A model generated the notes under the pieces. The model ran no database searches. It saw nothing but the letters and a program-made list of their open reading frames with translations, and was not told the origin of the DNA. A stretch of DNA of 5,115 bases from an uncultured Lachnospiraceae bacterium. GTDB taxonomy: Bacteria; Bacillota; Clostridia; Lachnospirales; Lachnospiraceae. Within the stretch, counting starts at the first letter, position 1; each line of letters begins with the position of its first letter. The stretch lies in NCBI GenBank assembly GCA_910589195.1, contig CAJUTC010000091.1, positions 1-5,115 on the forward strand. The letters are read 5' to 3'. Of the stretch, positions 1 through 4,787 are shown piece by piece. The translations under genes were made by a program, and so were the position numbers.

Positions 1-61
1 ATATTGAGCATATATGTACCCCATTTCCGGATAAAATATAATAAAAATCGGAGGTGCCGCC

Positions 62-342
62 ATGCCAAAAAAGAAAATCCTTTGCGCCAGCTTCCTGTCA
101 GTTCGGATGGCTATGGCAATATAAAAATTCATTTGGCTGAAATATTAGAAGAAAAGAACATTTCCCTCAATCAATTATCTTTTCACACGGAAACGCAGAG
201 AACACAATTAAGAAATTACATGGATAACAAGATACAGCGTCTGGATATCGACATTCTGAAACGCCTGTGCTATGTGTTGGAATGTAATCTGACTGACTTG
301 ATAGAATATGTCCCACCAGAAGAAGCACAGAATCTACACTAG
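62..342 (+). CDS. Small XRE (Cro/C1-type) HTH regulator, reading frame interrupted near its start
   Basis: The frame running 73-342 encodes a compact helix-turn-helix protein: residues IKIHLAEILEEKNISLNQLS form the first helices, and the ILKRLCYVLECNLTDLIEY end is typical of one-domain Cro/C1 repressors. It would bind DNA as a transcription regulator; its target is unknown. The only convincing start is ATG 62, preceded by GGAGG at 50-54 with a 7-base spacer. That ATG, read straight, gives only MPKKKILCASFLSVRMAMAI and stops at 122-124. Moving back one base within the A-run at 67-73 joins MPKK to ENPLRQLPVSSDGYGN and yields a 93-residue protein of normal look. The HTH frame is also open leftward to the window edge (a TTG lies at 4), but the peptide encoded before base 62 looks non-coding. 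Options are an indel or sequencing error in the A-run, a decayed gene, or true -1 frameshifting. The HTH family call is firm; the start is not. Confidence 0.7.
67..73 (+). other. A AAA AAG slippery heptamer, candidate -1 frameshift site
   Basis: In the frame set by ATG 62 the codons are CCA AAA AAG, so bases 67-73 read A AAA AAG, the heptamer used for -1 frameshifting in E. coli dnaX. A -1 slip here leads directly into the HTH frame at GAA 73. A purine-rich GGAGG lies 12 bases upstream, and a possible stem of 86-91 with 110-117 (6 bp, 2-base bulge) lies 12 bases downstream, farther than usual for a stimulator. The motif is directly visible; its use in translation is inference. Confidence 0.35.
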
Positions 343-345
343 CAA

Positions 346-379
346 AACCCCATAGAAGCCGCTTGCCTCCCATGGGGTT
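346..379 (-). terminator. Intergenic hairpin between convergent HTH and rlmH genes
   Basis: AACCCCAT (346-353) pairs perfectly with ATGGGGTT (372-379) around an 18-base loop. On the minus strand the stem runs into a short TTTT tract, so it best serves as the terminator of the rlmH operon, about 57 bases past the rlmH stop. On the plus strand it directly follows the HTH stop (340-342) but has no T-run after it, so termination in that direction is less certain. Confidence 0.55.
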
Positions 380-435
380 ACAAAATACAACTCTTATTCT
401 CTTTTATTCCCAGGAGCTCCTCTTCCCTTTCGCCT

Positions 436-915
436 TTACTTATGATATGGTTCATTCCCTATAATCCGAAAGCTGCGGTAAATTTGTTCCAGCAGCATAA
501 CCCGCATAAGCTGATGTGGAAAGGTAAGCTTTGAAAAGCTAAGCTGGTAATCAGACCTGGAAAGCACAGCCTTTGAGAGTCCAAGAGAACCGCCGATTAC
601 AAATACAATATGGCTGATTCCACCTGTCCCCAGCTCTTCTAACTTTTTAGATAATTCTACAGAACCTAACATGCGCCCCTCAATTGCCAAAGCAATTACA
701 TAAGTGCCGGAAGGGATTTTTGATAAAATCCGCTCCCCCTCTTTTTCTTTAATCTGTTCCTCTAAAGCAAGGCTCGCCCCATCTGGAGTCTTTTCATCAG
801 CCATTTGGAAAATTTCCAGTTTGCAGTACCGCCCAAGCCGTTTGCTGTACTCTGCCACCGCTTCCTCTAAGTACCGTTCCTTCAACTTCCCCACCGCAAC
901 TATGGTGATTTTCAT
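436..915 (-). CDS. rlmH: 23S rRNA (pseudouridine(1915)-N(3))-methyltransferase RlmH
   Basis: RlmH is a SPOUT-fold methyltransferase that transfers a methyl group from S-adenosylmethionine to N3 of pseudouridine 1915 in helix 69 of 23S rRNA, acting on assembled 70S ribosomes in the cytoplasm. The 159-residue product has the full family length. It shows the N-terminal MKITIVAVGKLKERY, the knot-forming SAM site FVIGGSLGL (105-113), the LTFPHQLMR motif (130-138), EQIYR (143-147) and the invariant C-terminal NEPYHK. ATG 913-915 lies only 7 bases after the stop of the upstream acetyltransferase gene, which indicates cotranscription and perhaps coupled translation; the visible ribosome binding site (GAGAAGG, then AAAG) is weak. 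It is the last gene of the minus-strand run and is followed by the hairpin at 346-379. Nothing is missing from the protein, and the assignment is very secure. Confidence 0.97.
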   Translation of the reverse strand: MKITIVAVGKLKERYLEEAVAEYSKRLGRYCKLEIFQMADEKTPDGASLALEEQIKEKEGERILSKIPSGTYVIALAIEGRMLGSVELSKKLEELGTGGISHIVFVIGGSLGLSKAVLSRSDYQLSFSKLTFPHQLMRVMLLEQIYRSFRIIGNEPYHK

Positions 916-922
916 ATTTTCT

Positions 923-1453
923 TTAACCTTCTCTACTTGTATCCGAAATAGGAAATTCCAAAATCATATCATACCACACAGCTCCGCCGTGGACAGAATC
1001 TGATATTCCCATATTTCGGTATCCAAAGGCTTCATAATAAGGAATCAGCCTCTTCTTGCAAGTAAGGATCAACCCTTTTCGCCCTCTTTTCTTAGCATCC
1101 TCAATTAAATGCCCCATCAAATCCGAGGCAATTCCCCTGCTGCAAAATTCCGGTATCACATCCAATCCAAATATAGCCTGGTAGGCTCCATCTGGATTAT
1201 GGTAAGATGCGTCAGAAAACATTTCATCACAAATTACCCGTTCGTTGGTTACGCACCCATTAATAAAACCAATAATCTTCCCCTCTGCTTCTGCTACCAG
1301 AAAACTCTCCGGAAATGTTTCGATCCGAAATTTCAGATCTTCTGTGGAAGCTGCCTCTGCTTCCGGAAAACAACGACGTTCCACTTCTGCTGCCTGAGCC
1401 AAATCCTCCATCCGGATCCTTCGAATCTGGTATGCGGAAAATTTTTCTATCAT
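923..1453 (-). CDS. GNAT-family N-acetyltransferase (AANAT-like)
   Basis: A 176-residue acetyl-CoA-dependent N-acetyltransferase of the GNAT fold; the acceptor is unknown. Visible elements are the N-terminal YQIRRIRMEDLAQAAEVERRCFP, the beta strand GKIIGFINGC (58-67), acetyl-CoA motif A at GLDVIPEFCSRGIASDLM (96-113) and motif B at PYYEAFGY (138-145). The CFPEAEA...FPESFLVAE layout and the PYYEAFGY tyrosine resemble bacterial relatives of arylalkylamine N-acetyltransferase, but substrate cannot be inferred from that. In motif A the usual Q/R of Q/RxxGxA is a cysteine (C104). I chose ATG 1451-1453 because GAGG sits 5 bases upstream within AGAGGTGG. An in-frame TTG at 1520-1522 would add 23 residues with no family resemblance. 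The gene lies 79 bases after the response regulator stop and 7 bases before rlmH. Confidence 0.88.
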   Translation of the reverse strand: MIEKFSAYQIRRIRMEDLAQAAEVERRCFPEAEAASTEDLKFRIETFPESFLVAEAEGKIIGFINGCVTNERVICDEMFSDASYHNPDGAYQAIFGLDVIPEFCSRGIASDLMGHLIEDAKKRGRKGLILTCKKRLIPYYEAFGYRNMGISDSVHGGAVWYDMILEFPISDTSREG

Positions 1454-1532
1454 GGCCACCTCTTTCTTAATTCCTCCATGTACGCCACGGCACATTTCGT
1501 CTGATTGTACAGGTTCTTCCAATCCACTCTTT

Positions 1533-2234
1533 TTACTTCACCCGAAAATAATATCCTACGCCCCACTTAGTATGAACAAACCTGGGATCGCTGGGGCTTG
1601 GTTCTATCTTTTCTCTCAGGCGCCTCACGTGGACATCTACGGTTCGCACATCCCCTGTATCCAAAGCCCGGTTTCCCCAAACAATCGCAAGGAGGGATTC
1701 CCTGCTATAAACCTTGTTGGGATGGCACACCAAAAGTTCCAAAAGGTCAAATTCTTTTGCTGTCAGGTTAATCTCTTTCTCCGCTATAAACACCCGGCGC
1801 CCTTCAATATCCAGTTTCAGCTCCCCGGCTGTCACCACCTTATTTTCCGGCTCCCCACCTTTTTTATTCTTTTTAGCGCTGCGGCGCATAATTGCTTTAA
1901 TCCTGGCCTTTACCTCCAAAATATTAAATGGCTTTGTGATATAATCGTCCGCCCCGTATTCCAATCCTAAAATTTTATCCATGTCGCCGCCTTTGGCTGT
2001 CAACATAATAATCGGCATTTCGGAAAACTCCCGGATAGCCTGGCACACTTCAAAGCCGTCATATTTCGGAAGCATCACATCTAGCAGCACCACATCATAT
2101 TCCTTAGTCTTTGCCCGCTCAATGGCTTCCTCCCCGTCATAGGCACAATCTACTTCCATTCCGTCCTGTTCTAAGCTGAACCGGATCCCTTTTACAATTA
2201 ATTTTTCGTCATCTACTACTAAAATACTAGCCAT
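1533..2234 (-). CDS. OmpR/PhoB-family response regulator transcription factor
   Basis: A 233-residue two-component regulator. The N-terminal receiver domain (about 1-120) has the acidic pocket D8-D9, phospho-acceptor D52 in LLDVMLP, T79 in IIMLTAK, Y98 and K101 in DDYITKPF, so all residues for phosphorylation are present. A Lys-rich linker (about 118-127) leads to a winged-helix DNA-binding domain (about 133-231) with NLTAKEFDLLELL, the recognition region TVDVHVRRLREKIE and the terminal wing TKWGVGYYF. It resembles YycF/WalR and PhoP-type regulators, but paralogues are too alike for a symbol. ATG 2232-2234 follows GGGGTGGAGC, an acceptable ribosome binding site. It starts 41 bases after the comEA stop, so the two are probably cotranscribed. 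No histidine kinase gene occurs in the window, making this an orphan locally; its signal and targets are not visible. Confidence 0.93.
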   Translation of the reverse strand: MASILVVDDEKLIVKGIRFSLEQDGMEVDCAYDGEEAIERAKTKEYDVVLLDVMLPKYDGFEVCQAIREFSEMPIIMLTAKGGDMDKILGLEYGADDYITKPFNILEVKARIKAIMRRSAKKNKKGGEPENKVVTAGELKLDIEGRRVFIAEKEINLTAKEFDLLELLVCHPNKVYSRESLLAIVWGNRALDTGDVRTVDVHVRRLREKIEPSPSDPRFVHTKWGVGYYFRVK

Positions 2235-2275
2235 GCTCCACCCCTGTCTTCACATCCTGCCCAATCTATGTGTTC

Positions 2276-3073
2276 CTATTGGCCGTTTTCCTGTACTGTG
2301 ATATCATCTTTTATTTTCTGAAACGCCCCGTCTTTAATTCCGGGCACCTGTTTAATTTCTTCAATATCCGAAAAAAACCCATGCTTTTCCCGGTAGGCAA
2401 TAATATCATTTGCCCGTGATTCCCCGATTCCCCGAAGGGTAGTCAGTTCTTTGCTGTCGGCTGTATTAATATTTACCTTTGCCTTCCCGCCCTGGCCATC
2501 TGGCTGGTTATTGGCCCCCTCAAAAACAGCCGCCTGCACTGACGCTGTTTCTGATTCTTCCTTTGTATAAACTGTAATCTTCATTCCGTCAACAATAAGG
2601 GCTGCCAGATTCAGATACCCTTCATCTGCTTCCTCTAGGAATCCGCCAGCCGCTTCTATGGCCTGGTAAACCCGGCTGTTTTCAGGTATTTCATAAACAC
2701 CAGGCCGTTTTACCGCACCACAGATATGTACAAAGCAGGTGGGCAGTTCCCCACCTGCCTGCAATCCATTTCCTTCTTTGCTGCTTTGTCTTTCTTCCAA
2801 TAGCTTTTGCTCATCCGGTACTTTTGTATCCATTTTGGCTGTACTATTTTCATCTGGATTCTGTTTATTCGCAGCCTGGCCCGGAACGTCGGTTCCGGTT
2901 TCCGTTGTCAGCATTTCACCCTCATTTTCGCCGCTTTGCAGTAAAATTAACGACTCTTCCTCCTGGCTCTGCCGGGTACAACTATAACAGGCCCCTAAAA
3001 GGGCCATAACACATACGGTTCCTATTAATTTTATCCATTTGCTACGTAAATAATTCCTGGCATGTTTCATCAT
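2276..3073 (-). CDS. comEA: ComEA-like DNA-binding protein with SLBB and helix-hairpin-helix domains
   Basis: ComEA is the cell-surface receptor that binds double-stranded DNA and passes it to the ComEC channel in natural transformation. This 265-residue protein has a basic N-terminus, a hydrophobic segment (14-29) ending in LLGAC (26-29), a polar Glu/Gln/Ser/Thr-rich spacer of about 80 residues, an SLBB domain (about 113-170, FVHICGAVKRPGVYEIPE) and a C-terminal ComEA domain (about 199-260). The latter has VNINTAD, the first hairpin LRGIGESRA (213-221) and the second VPGIKDGAF (243-251). LLGAC fits a lipobox, so the protein may be lipid-anchored instead of membrane-spanning as in B. subtilis. 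ATG 3071-3073 is followed directly by a second ATG, and an in-frame stop lies upstream. The ribosome binding site is weak and an inverted repeat surrounds the start. No comEB or comEC is in view, so participation in competence is inferred from family only. Confidence 0.92.
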   Translation of the reverse strand: MMKHARNYLRSKWIKLIGTVCVMALLGACYSCTRQSQEEESLILLQSGENEGEMLTTETGTDVPGQAANKQNPDENSTAKMDTKVPDEQKLLEERQSSKEGNGLQAGGELPTCFVHICGAVKRPGVYEIPENSRVYQAIEAAGGFLEEADEGYLNLAALIVDGMKITVYTKEESETASVQAAVFEGANNQPDGQGGKAKVNINTADSKELTTLRGIGESRANDIIAYREKHGFFSDIEEIKQVPGIKDGAFQKIKDDITVQENGQ

Positions 3074-3083
3074 TTCATGCCAG
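3057..3083 (-). promoter_or_regulatory. Perfect inverted repeat placing the comEA start codon in a loop
   Basis: CTGGCATG and CATGCCAG form an exact 8-bp inverted repeat with an 11-base spacer. In the minus-strand transcript the spacer is AAAUGAUGAAA, so both candidate AUG codons of comEA sit in the hairpin loop, while the 5' arm occupies the bases between the weak GAG ribosome binding site and the AUG. It could lower or gate translation, or it could be a DNA operator just downstream of the putative transcription start. The repeat is directly visible; the function is inference. Confidence 0.4.
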
Positions 3084-3099
3084 CTCAGCCTGTACTACT

Positions 3100-3128
3100 A
3101 TTCTACCTGGACTAGGATTGAAAAACAA
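3100..3128 (-). promoter_or_regulatory. Candidate sigma-A promoter for the comEA operon
   Basis: On the minus strand TTGTTT (3123-3128) is followed after exactly 17 bases by TAGAAT (3100-3105), matching the -10 consensus at five of six positions. Transcription would begin near 3093, leaving a leader of about 20 bases before the comEA start, most of it in or next to the inverted repeat. The -35 box is weak. Confidence 0.4.
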
Positions 3129-3133
3129 GTGTT

Positions 3134-3559
3134 TTATTTCTTAAAAATAATAATTCCTGCAATGGCTATTCCGGCGCCAAGCAGCTTTTTCCACTCGAAT
3201 TCCGCCTTTTCCACCCCTAAAAGCCCAAACAGTTCAACTCCATATGCTACTATAATCTGCGACACCACAATTAAAAGCGCTGCTTGGGCCGGCCCTAGGC
3301 TATCCATACTGCGGATTACCGTGTAGGTAATCAAAGCGCCCAAAACTCCGCCCAGCAGCATATATTTAGGTTCCACCTGCCACAAAGCCCCAATTGGCTG
3401 CCTGCCACTAAAAAACCACATAATCCCACACAACAAAAACGCTGAAAGCTGTACAAAACCTGCTGCTGTCCAGATACTGCTCTGTTTGGTCACTTCCGTA
3501 TTCATTACCCCCTGGATACTCATTAACGCTCCGGAAAGCAACGCAATCACTATTCCCAT
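3134..3559 (-). CDS. DMT-superfamily small membrane transporter, YdcZ/DUF606 type
   Basis: A 141-residue, very hydrophobic inner-membrane protein of the half-size drug/metabolite transporter group (YdcZ, formerly DUF606). About five membrane segments can be seen: 2-19, 30-50, 66-85, 91-113 and 125-139, ending in a basic FKK. The glycine-rich GIVIALLSGALMSIQGVMN start, the LGGVLGALITYTVIRSM stretch and LGPAQAALLIVVSQIIVAY are characteristic of the group. Its substrate is unknown; such half-size proteins are thought to dimerise or pair with a second copy, but only one copy is here. ATG 3557-3559 has AGGAG 8 bases upstream. The stop is 60 bases before comEA with no convincing terminator between, so read-through into comEA is possible. 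It is divergent from the thiT unit; the name transporter rests on family membership only. Confidence 0.88.
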   Translation of the reverse strand: MGIVIALLSGALMSIQGVMNTEVTKQSSIWTAAGFVQLSAFLLCGIMWFFSGRQPIGALWQVEPKYMLLGGVLGALITYTVIRSMDSLGPAQAALLIVVSQIIVAYGVELFGLLGVEKAEFEWKKLLGAGIAIAGIIIFKK

Positions 3560-3670
3560 ATGGTATTCTCCTTTCCCCTGTCTTGTAATTTGCTGTCACC
3601 GGTTTTTCCGGCTCCTTTTCTTTATTGTGCGGCGGATTTTTTATTTTATTCCAAAAGCAGGTTGGATTCC

Positions 3671-3694
3671 CAAATATAGAAGCAAATATAGAAA
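3671..3694. repeat. 12-bp tandem direct repeat upstream of the thiT promoter
   Basis: CAAATATAGAAG (3671-3682) is followed at once by CAAATATAGAAA (3683-3694), identical at 11 of 12 positions. The pair ends 10 bases before the -35 box at 3705, in the spacer shared with the divergent YdcZ-type gene. It might be an UP-like AT-rich element or a pair of regulator sites spaced about one helical turn apart. Neither role is shown by sequence alone. Confidence 0.5.
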
Positions 3695-3704
3695 CACAAC
3701 TATC

Positions 3705-3733
3705 TTGACAAAATCCGGCTGCCCGTTTATACT
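3705..3733 (+). promoter_or_regulatory. Sigma-A promoter of the TPP riboswitch-thiT unit
   Basis: A perfect TTGACA (3705-3710) and TATACT (3728-3733) are separated by the optimal 17 bases. Transcription would start near 3740, about 23 bases before the riboswitch aptamer. This is the strongest promoter seen in the window. Confidence 0.85.
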
Positions 3734-3762
3734 ATGAGAGAAAACACAATACATAATTGACC

Positions 3763-3862
3763 ACAAGCTAGGGGAGCTGATTGCTGAGAGTGGAAACCAG
3801 GTTAATCCGGATTTCCAGACCCTCAATACTTGAACCGGTTAGTACCGGCGTAAGGAAGCTGT
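3763..3862 (+). ncRNA. TPP riboswitch aptamer (THI element)
   Basis: The RNA carries the conserved thiamine-pyrophosphate aptamer elements in order: AGGGGAGC (3770-3777), GCTGAGA (3783-3789, the pyrimidine-sensing arm), the GACCCTC-AATACTTGAACC stretch, and ACCGGCGTAAGGAAG (3844-3858, the pyrophosphate-sensing arm). The closing P1 helix can be drawn as ACaAGCU (3763-3769, one bulged A) with AGCUGU (3857-3862). Binding of TPP is known to stabilise this fold and switch off downstream genes for thiamine uptake or synthesis. Here the next gene is thiT, which fits exactly. A further imperfect hairpin at 3877-3893 lies between aptamer and terminator. Confidence 0.95.
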
Positions 3863-3920
3863 TATTTGCCTATCAGTATCAGTCATACCGATAAACAATA
3901 TGCTTTTCCAATCATCCACC

Positions 3921-3952
3921 CCTCCTCGTGTCCAGCAAAGGAGGATTTTTTT
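3921..3952 (+). terminator. Riboswitch expression platform: terminator stem that contains the thiT ribosome binding site
   Basis: CCTCCT (3921-3926) pairs with AGGAGG (3939-3944) across a 12-base loop, then comes A and seven T (3946-3952), and immediately ATG 3953. AGGAGG is also the thiT ribosome binding site, 8 bases before the start. One hairpin could therefore both end transcription and hide the binding site. A competing pairing is visible: AGGGG of the aptamer 5' strand (3770-3774) with CCCCT (3919-3923), which could free the binding site when TPP is absent. The pairings are seen; the mechanism is inferred. Confidence 0.65.
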
Positions 3953-4621
3953 ATGTCTATGTTTCTAATCTATGACGCTGAAAAGTACGAGTACATCCTG
4001 CAGCCTGGCGGTTATCTGCTACTAGCCTTTATCCTGTTGGCCTTGTTAGCTTCCATCCGCCTTTTCGGTGCAAAATCCGGCCCGTCCAAGCCGGGAACCA
4101 AACGTCTGGTTTTTTGTTCTATGTCTATGGCACTGGCCATGGTTACATCTTTCATTAAGCTGGCCTCTCTTCCCTATGGAGGTTCCATTACCTTATTCAG
4201 CATGCTTTTTATTTCTCTGATCGGATATTTTTACGGTGCTAAAACAGGAATCCTTACCGGAATTGCTTACGGCATCCTCCAATTGATTACAGGCCCATAC
4301 ATCTATGCGCCTCTCCAGGTGCTTTTGGATTATCCCCTGGCTTTCGGTGCCTTGGGATTAAGCGGACTATTTCCTAAAACAAAACACGGTTTTATGGTTG
4401 GCTATACTGCCAGTGTCCTTGGACGTTATCTTTGCCATGTGGTGTCCGGATATATTTTCTTTGCGGAATATGCGCCAGAAGGCATGAATGCCTTAGTTTA
4501 TACGTTTTTGTATAATCTGACTTACATCCTTCCTGAGCTAGTGGCTACCATAATCCTTCTTTCTATTCCAGCCACTGCAAAAGCCATGACACAGGTAAAG
4601 CAGCAAGCTGTTTCGCTTTAG
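3953..4621 (+). CDS. thiT: Energy-coupling factor thiamine transporter S-component ThiT
   Basis: ThiT (YuaJ) is the thiamine-binding integral membrane S-component that joins the shared EcfAA'T module to import thiamine with ATP. The 222-residue product has the family core from about residue 50: KRLVFCSMSMALAMV, ITLFSMLFISLIGYFYGAKTG, QVLLDYPLAFGALGLSG, and GRYLCHVVSGYIFF with H162. By spacing, D126-Y127, H162, Y183 and N188 match the Glu-Tyr, His, Tyr and Asn of the Lactococcus thiamine pocket, while the pocket Trp position is F170. An extra N-terminal hydrophobic segment (about 19-38) and a linker precede the usual six helices, making it longer than the 180-190 residues common for the family. 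ATG 3953 has AGGAGG 8 bases upstream; an in-frame TTG further upstream would translate the riboswitch platform and is discarded. Control by the TPP riboswitch at 3763-3862 supports the assignment strongly. Confidence 0.95.
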   Translation: MSMFLIYDAEKYEYILQPGGYLLLAFILLALLASIRLFGAKSGPSKPGTKRLVFCSMSMALAMVTSFIKLASLPYGGSITLFSMLFISLIGYFYGAKTGILTGIAYGILQLITGPYIYAPLQVLLDYPLAFGALGLSGLFPKTKHGFMVGYTASVLGRYLCHVVSGYIFFAEYAPEGMNALVYTFLYNLTYILPELVATIILLSIPATAKAMTQVKQQAVSL

Positions 4622-4669
4622 AGTGTGTTTAAATCTTTAAAAACGCTTTTGGGCACAAAAATCCAATAA

Positions 4670-4692
4670 AGCCAGGCACTGGTTCCTTTTTT
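4670..4692 (+). terminator. Possible first terminator after thiT
   Basis: AGCCAG (4670-4675) pairs with CTGGTT (4679-4684), including one G-T pair, around a 3-base loop, followed by CC and six T (4687-4692). The stem is short, so it may be weak or only a partner to the stronger hairpin about 20 bases further on. Confidence 0.4.
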
Positions 4693-4709
4693 GAGTTCTT
4701 TGTAATAAG

Positions 4710-4750
4710 GTATGCGATGAAAAATTAGGGAATTATTCATCGCATACTTT
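4710..4750 (+). terminator. Strong terminator between thiT and the convergent glycosyltransferase gene
   Basis: GTATGCGATGAA (4710-4721) is the exact reverse complement of TTCATCGCATAC (4736-4747), a perfect 12-bp stem. After one A-A mismatch it continues with AATT (4723-4726) against AATT (4731-4734) around an AGGG loop. On the plus strand the stem is followed by TTTTATT. Toward the minus strand the tail is CCTTATTAC, so action for the glycosyltransferase gene is less certain. The rest of 4622-4787 shows no gene. Confidence 0.85.
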
Positions 4751-4787
4751 TATTCATTTTCTTCAGATATTAATCTTTTTGTAACTA

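Noticed and set aside
37..42. Perfect TATAAT as a -10 box for the HTH gene
   Set aside because: No acceptable -35 at 16-18 bases upstream (TTGAGC is 27 bases away), and transcription would start right at the ribosome binding site.
4..61. N-terminal extension of the HTH protein from a TTG at base 4
   Set aside because: The frame is open to the left edge, but the encoded stretch is AT-rich with no family resemblance, and a strong GGAGG-ATG signal lies after it in another frame.
412..421. AGGAGCTCCT palindrome downstream of rlmH
   Set aside because: A 10-base palindrome with no loop and no T-run; too common to call an operator or terminator.
1454..1522. Longer GNAT start at TTG 1520-1522
   Set aside because: The 23 added residues do not look like a GNAT N-terminus, and ATG 1453 has a much better ribosome binding site.
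3116..3136. Terminator between the YdcZ-type gene and comEA
   Set aside because: Only a 5-bp AAAAC/GTTTT stem overlapping the stop codon; too weak, and the same bases are used by the comEA promoter candidate.
3408..3599. 63-codon minus-strand frame starting at GTG 3599 across the YdcZ-type gene start
   Set aside because: It overlaps the transporter gene in another frame, has no recognisable domain, and its AAGGAG is poorly spaced from the GTG.
3610..3673. Promoter for the YdcZ-type gene (TTGGGA at 3668-3673, TAAAAT at 3643-3648)
   Set aside because: The spacer is 19 bases and both boxes are imperfect in an AT-rich stretch; not strong enough to list as a feature.
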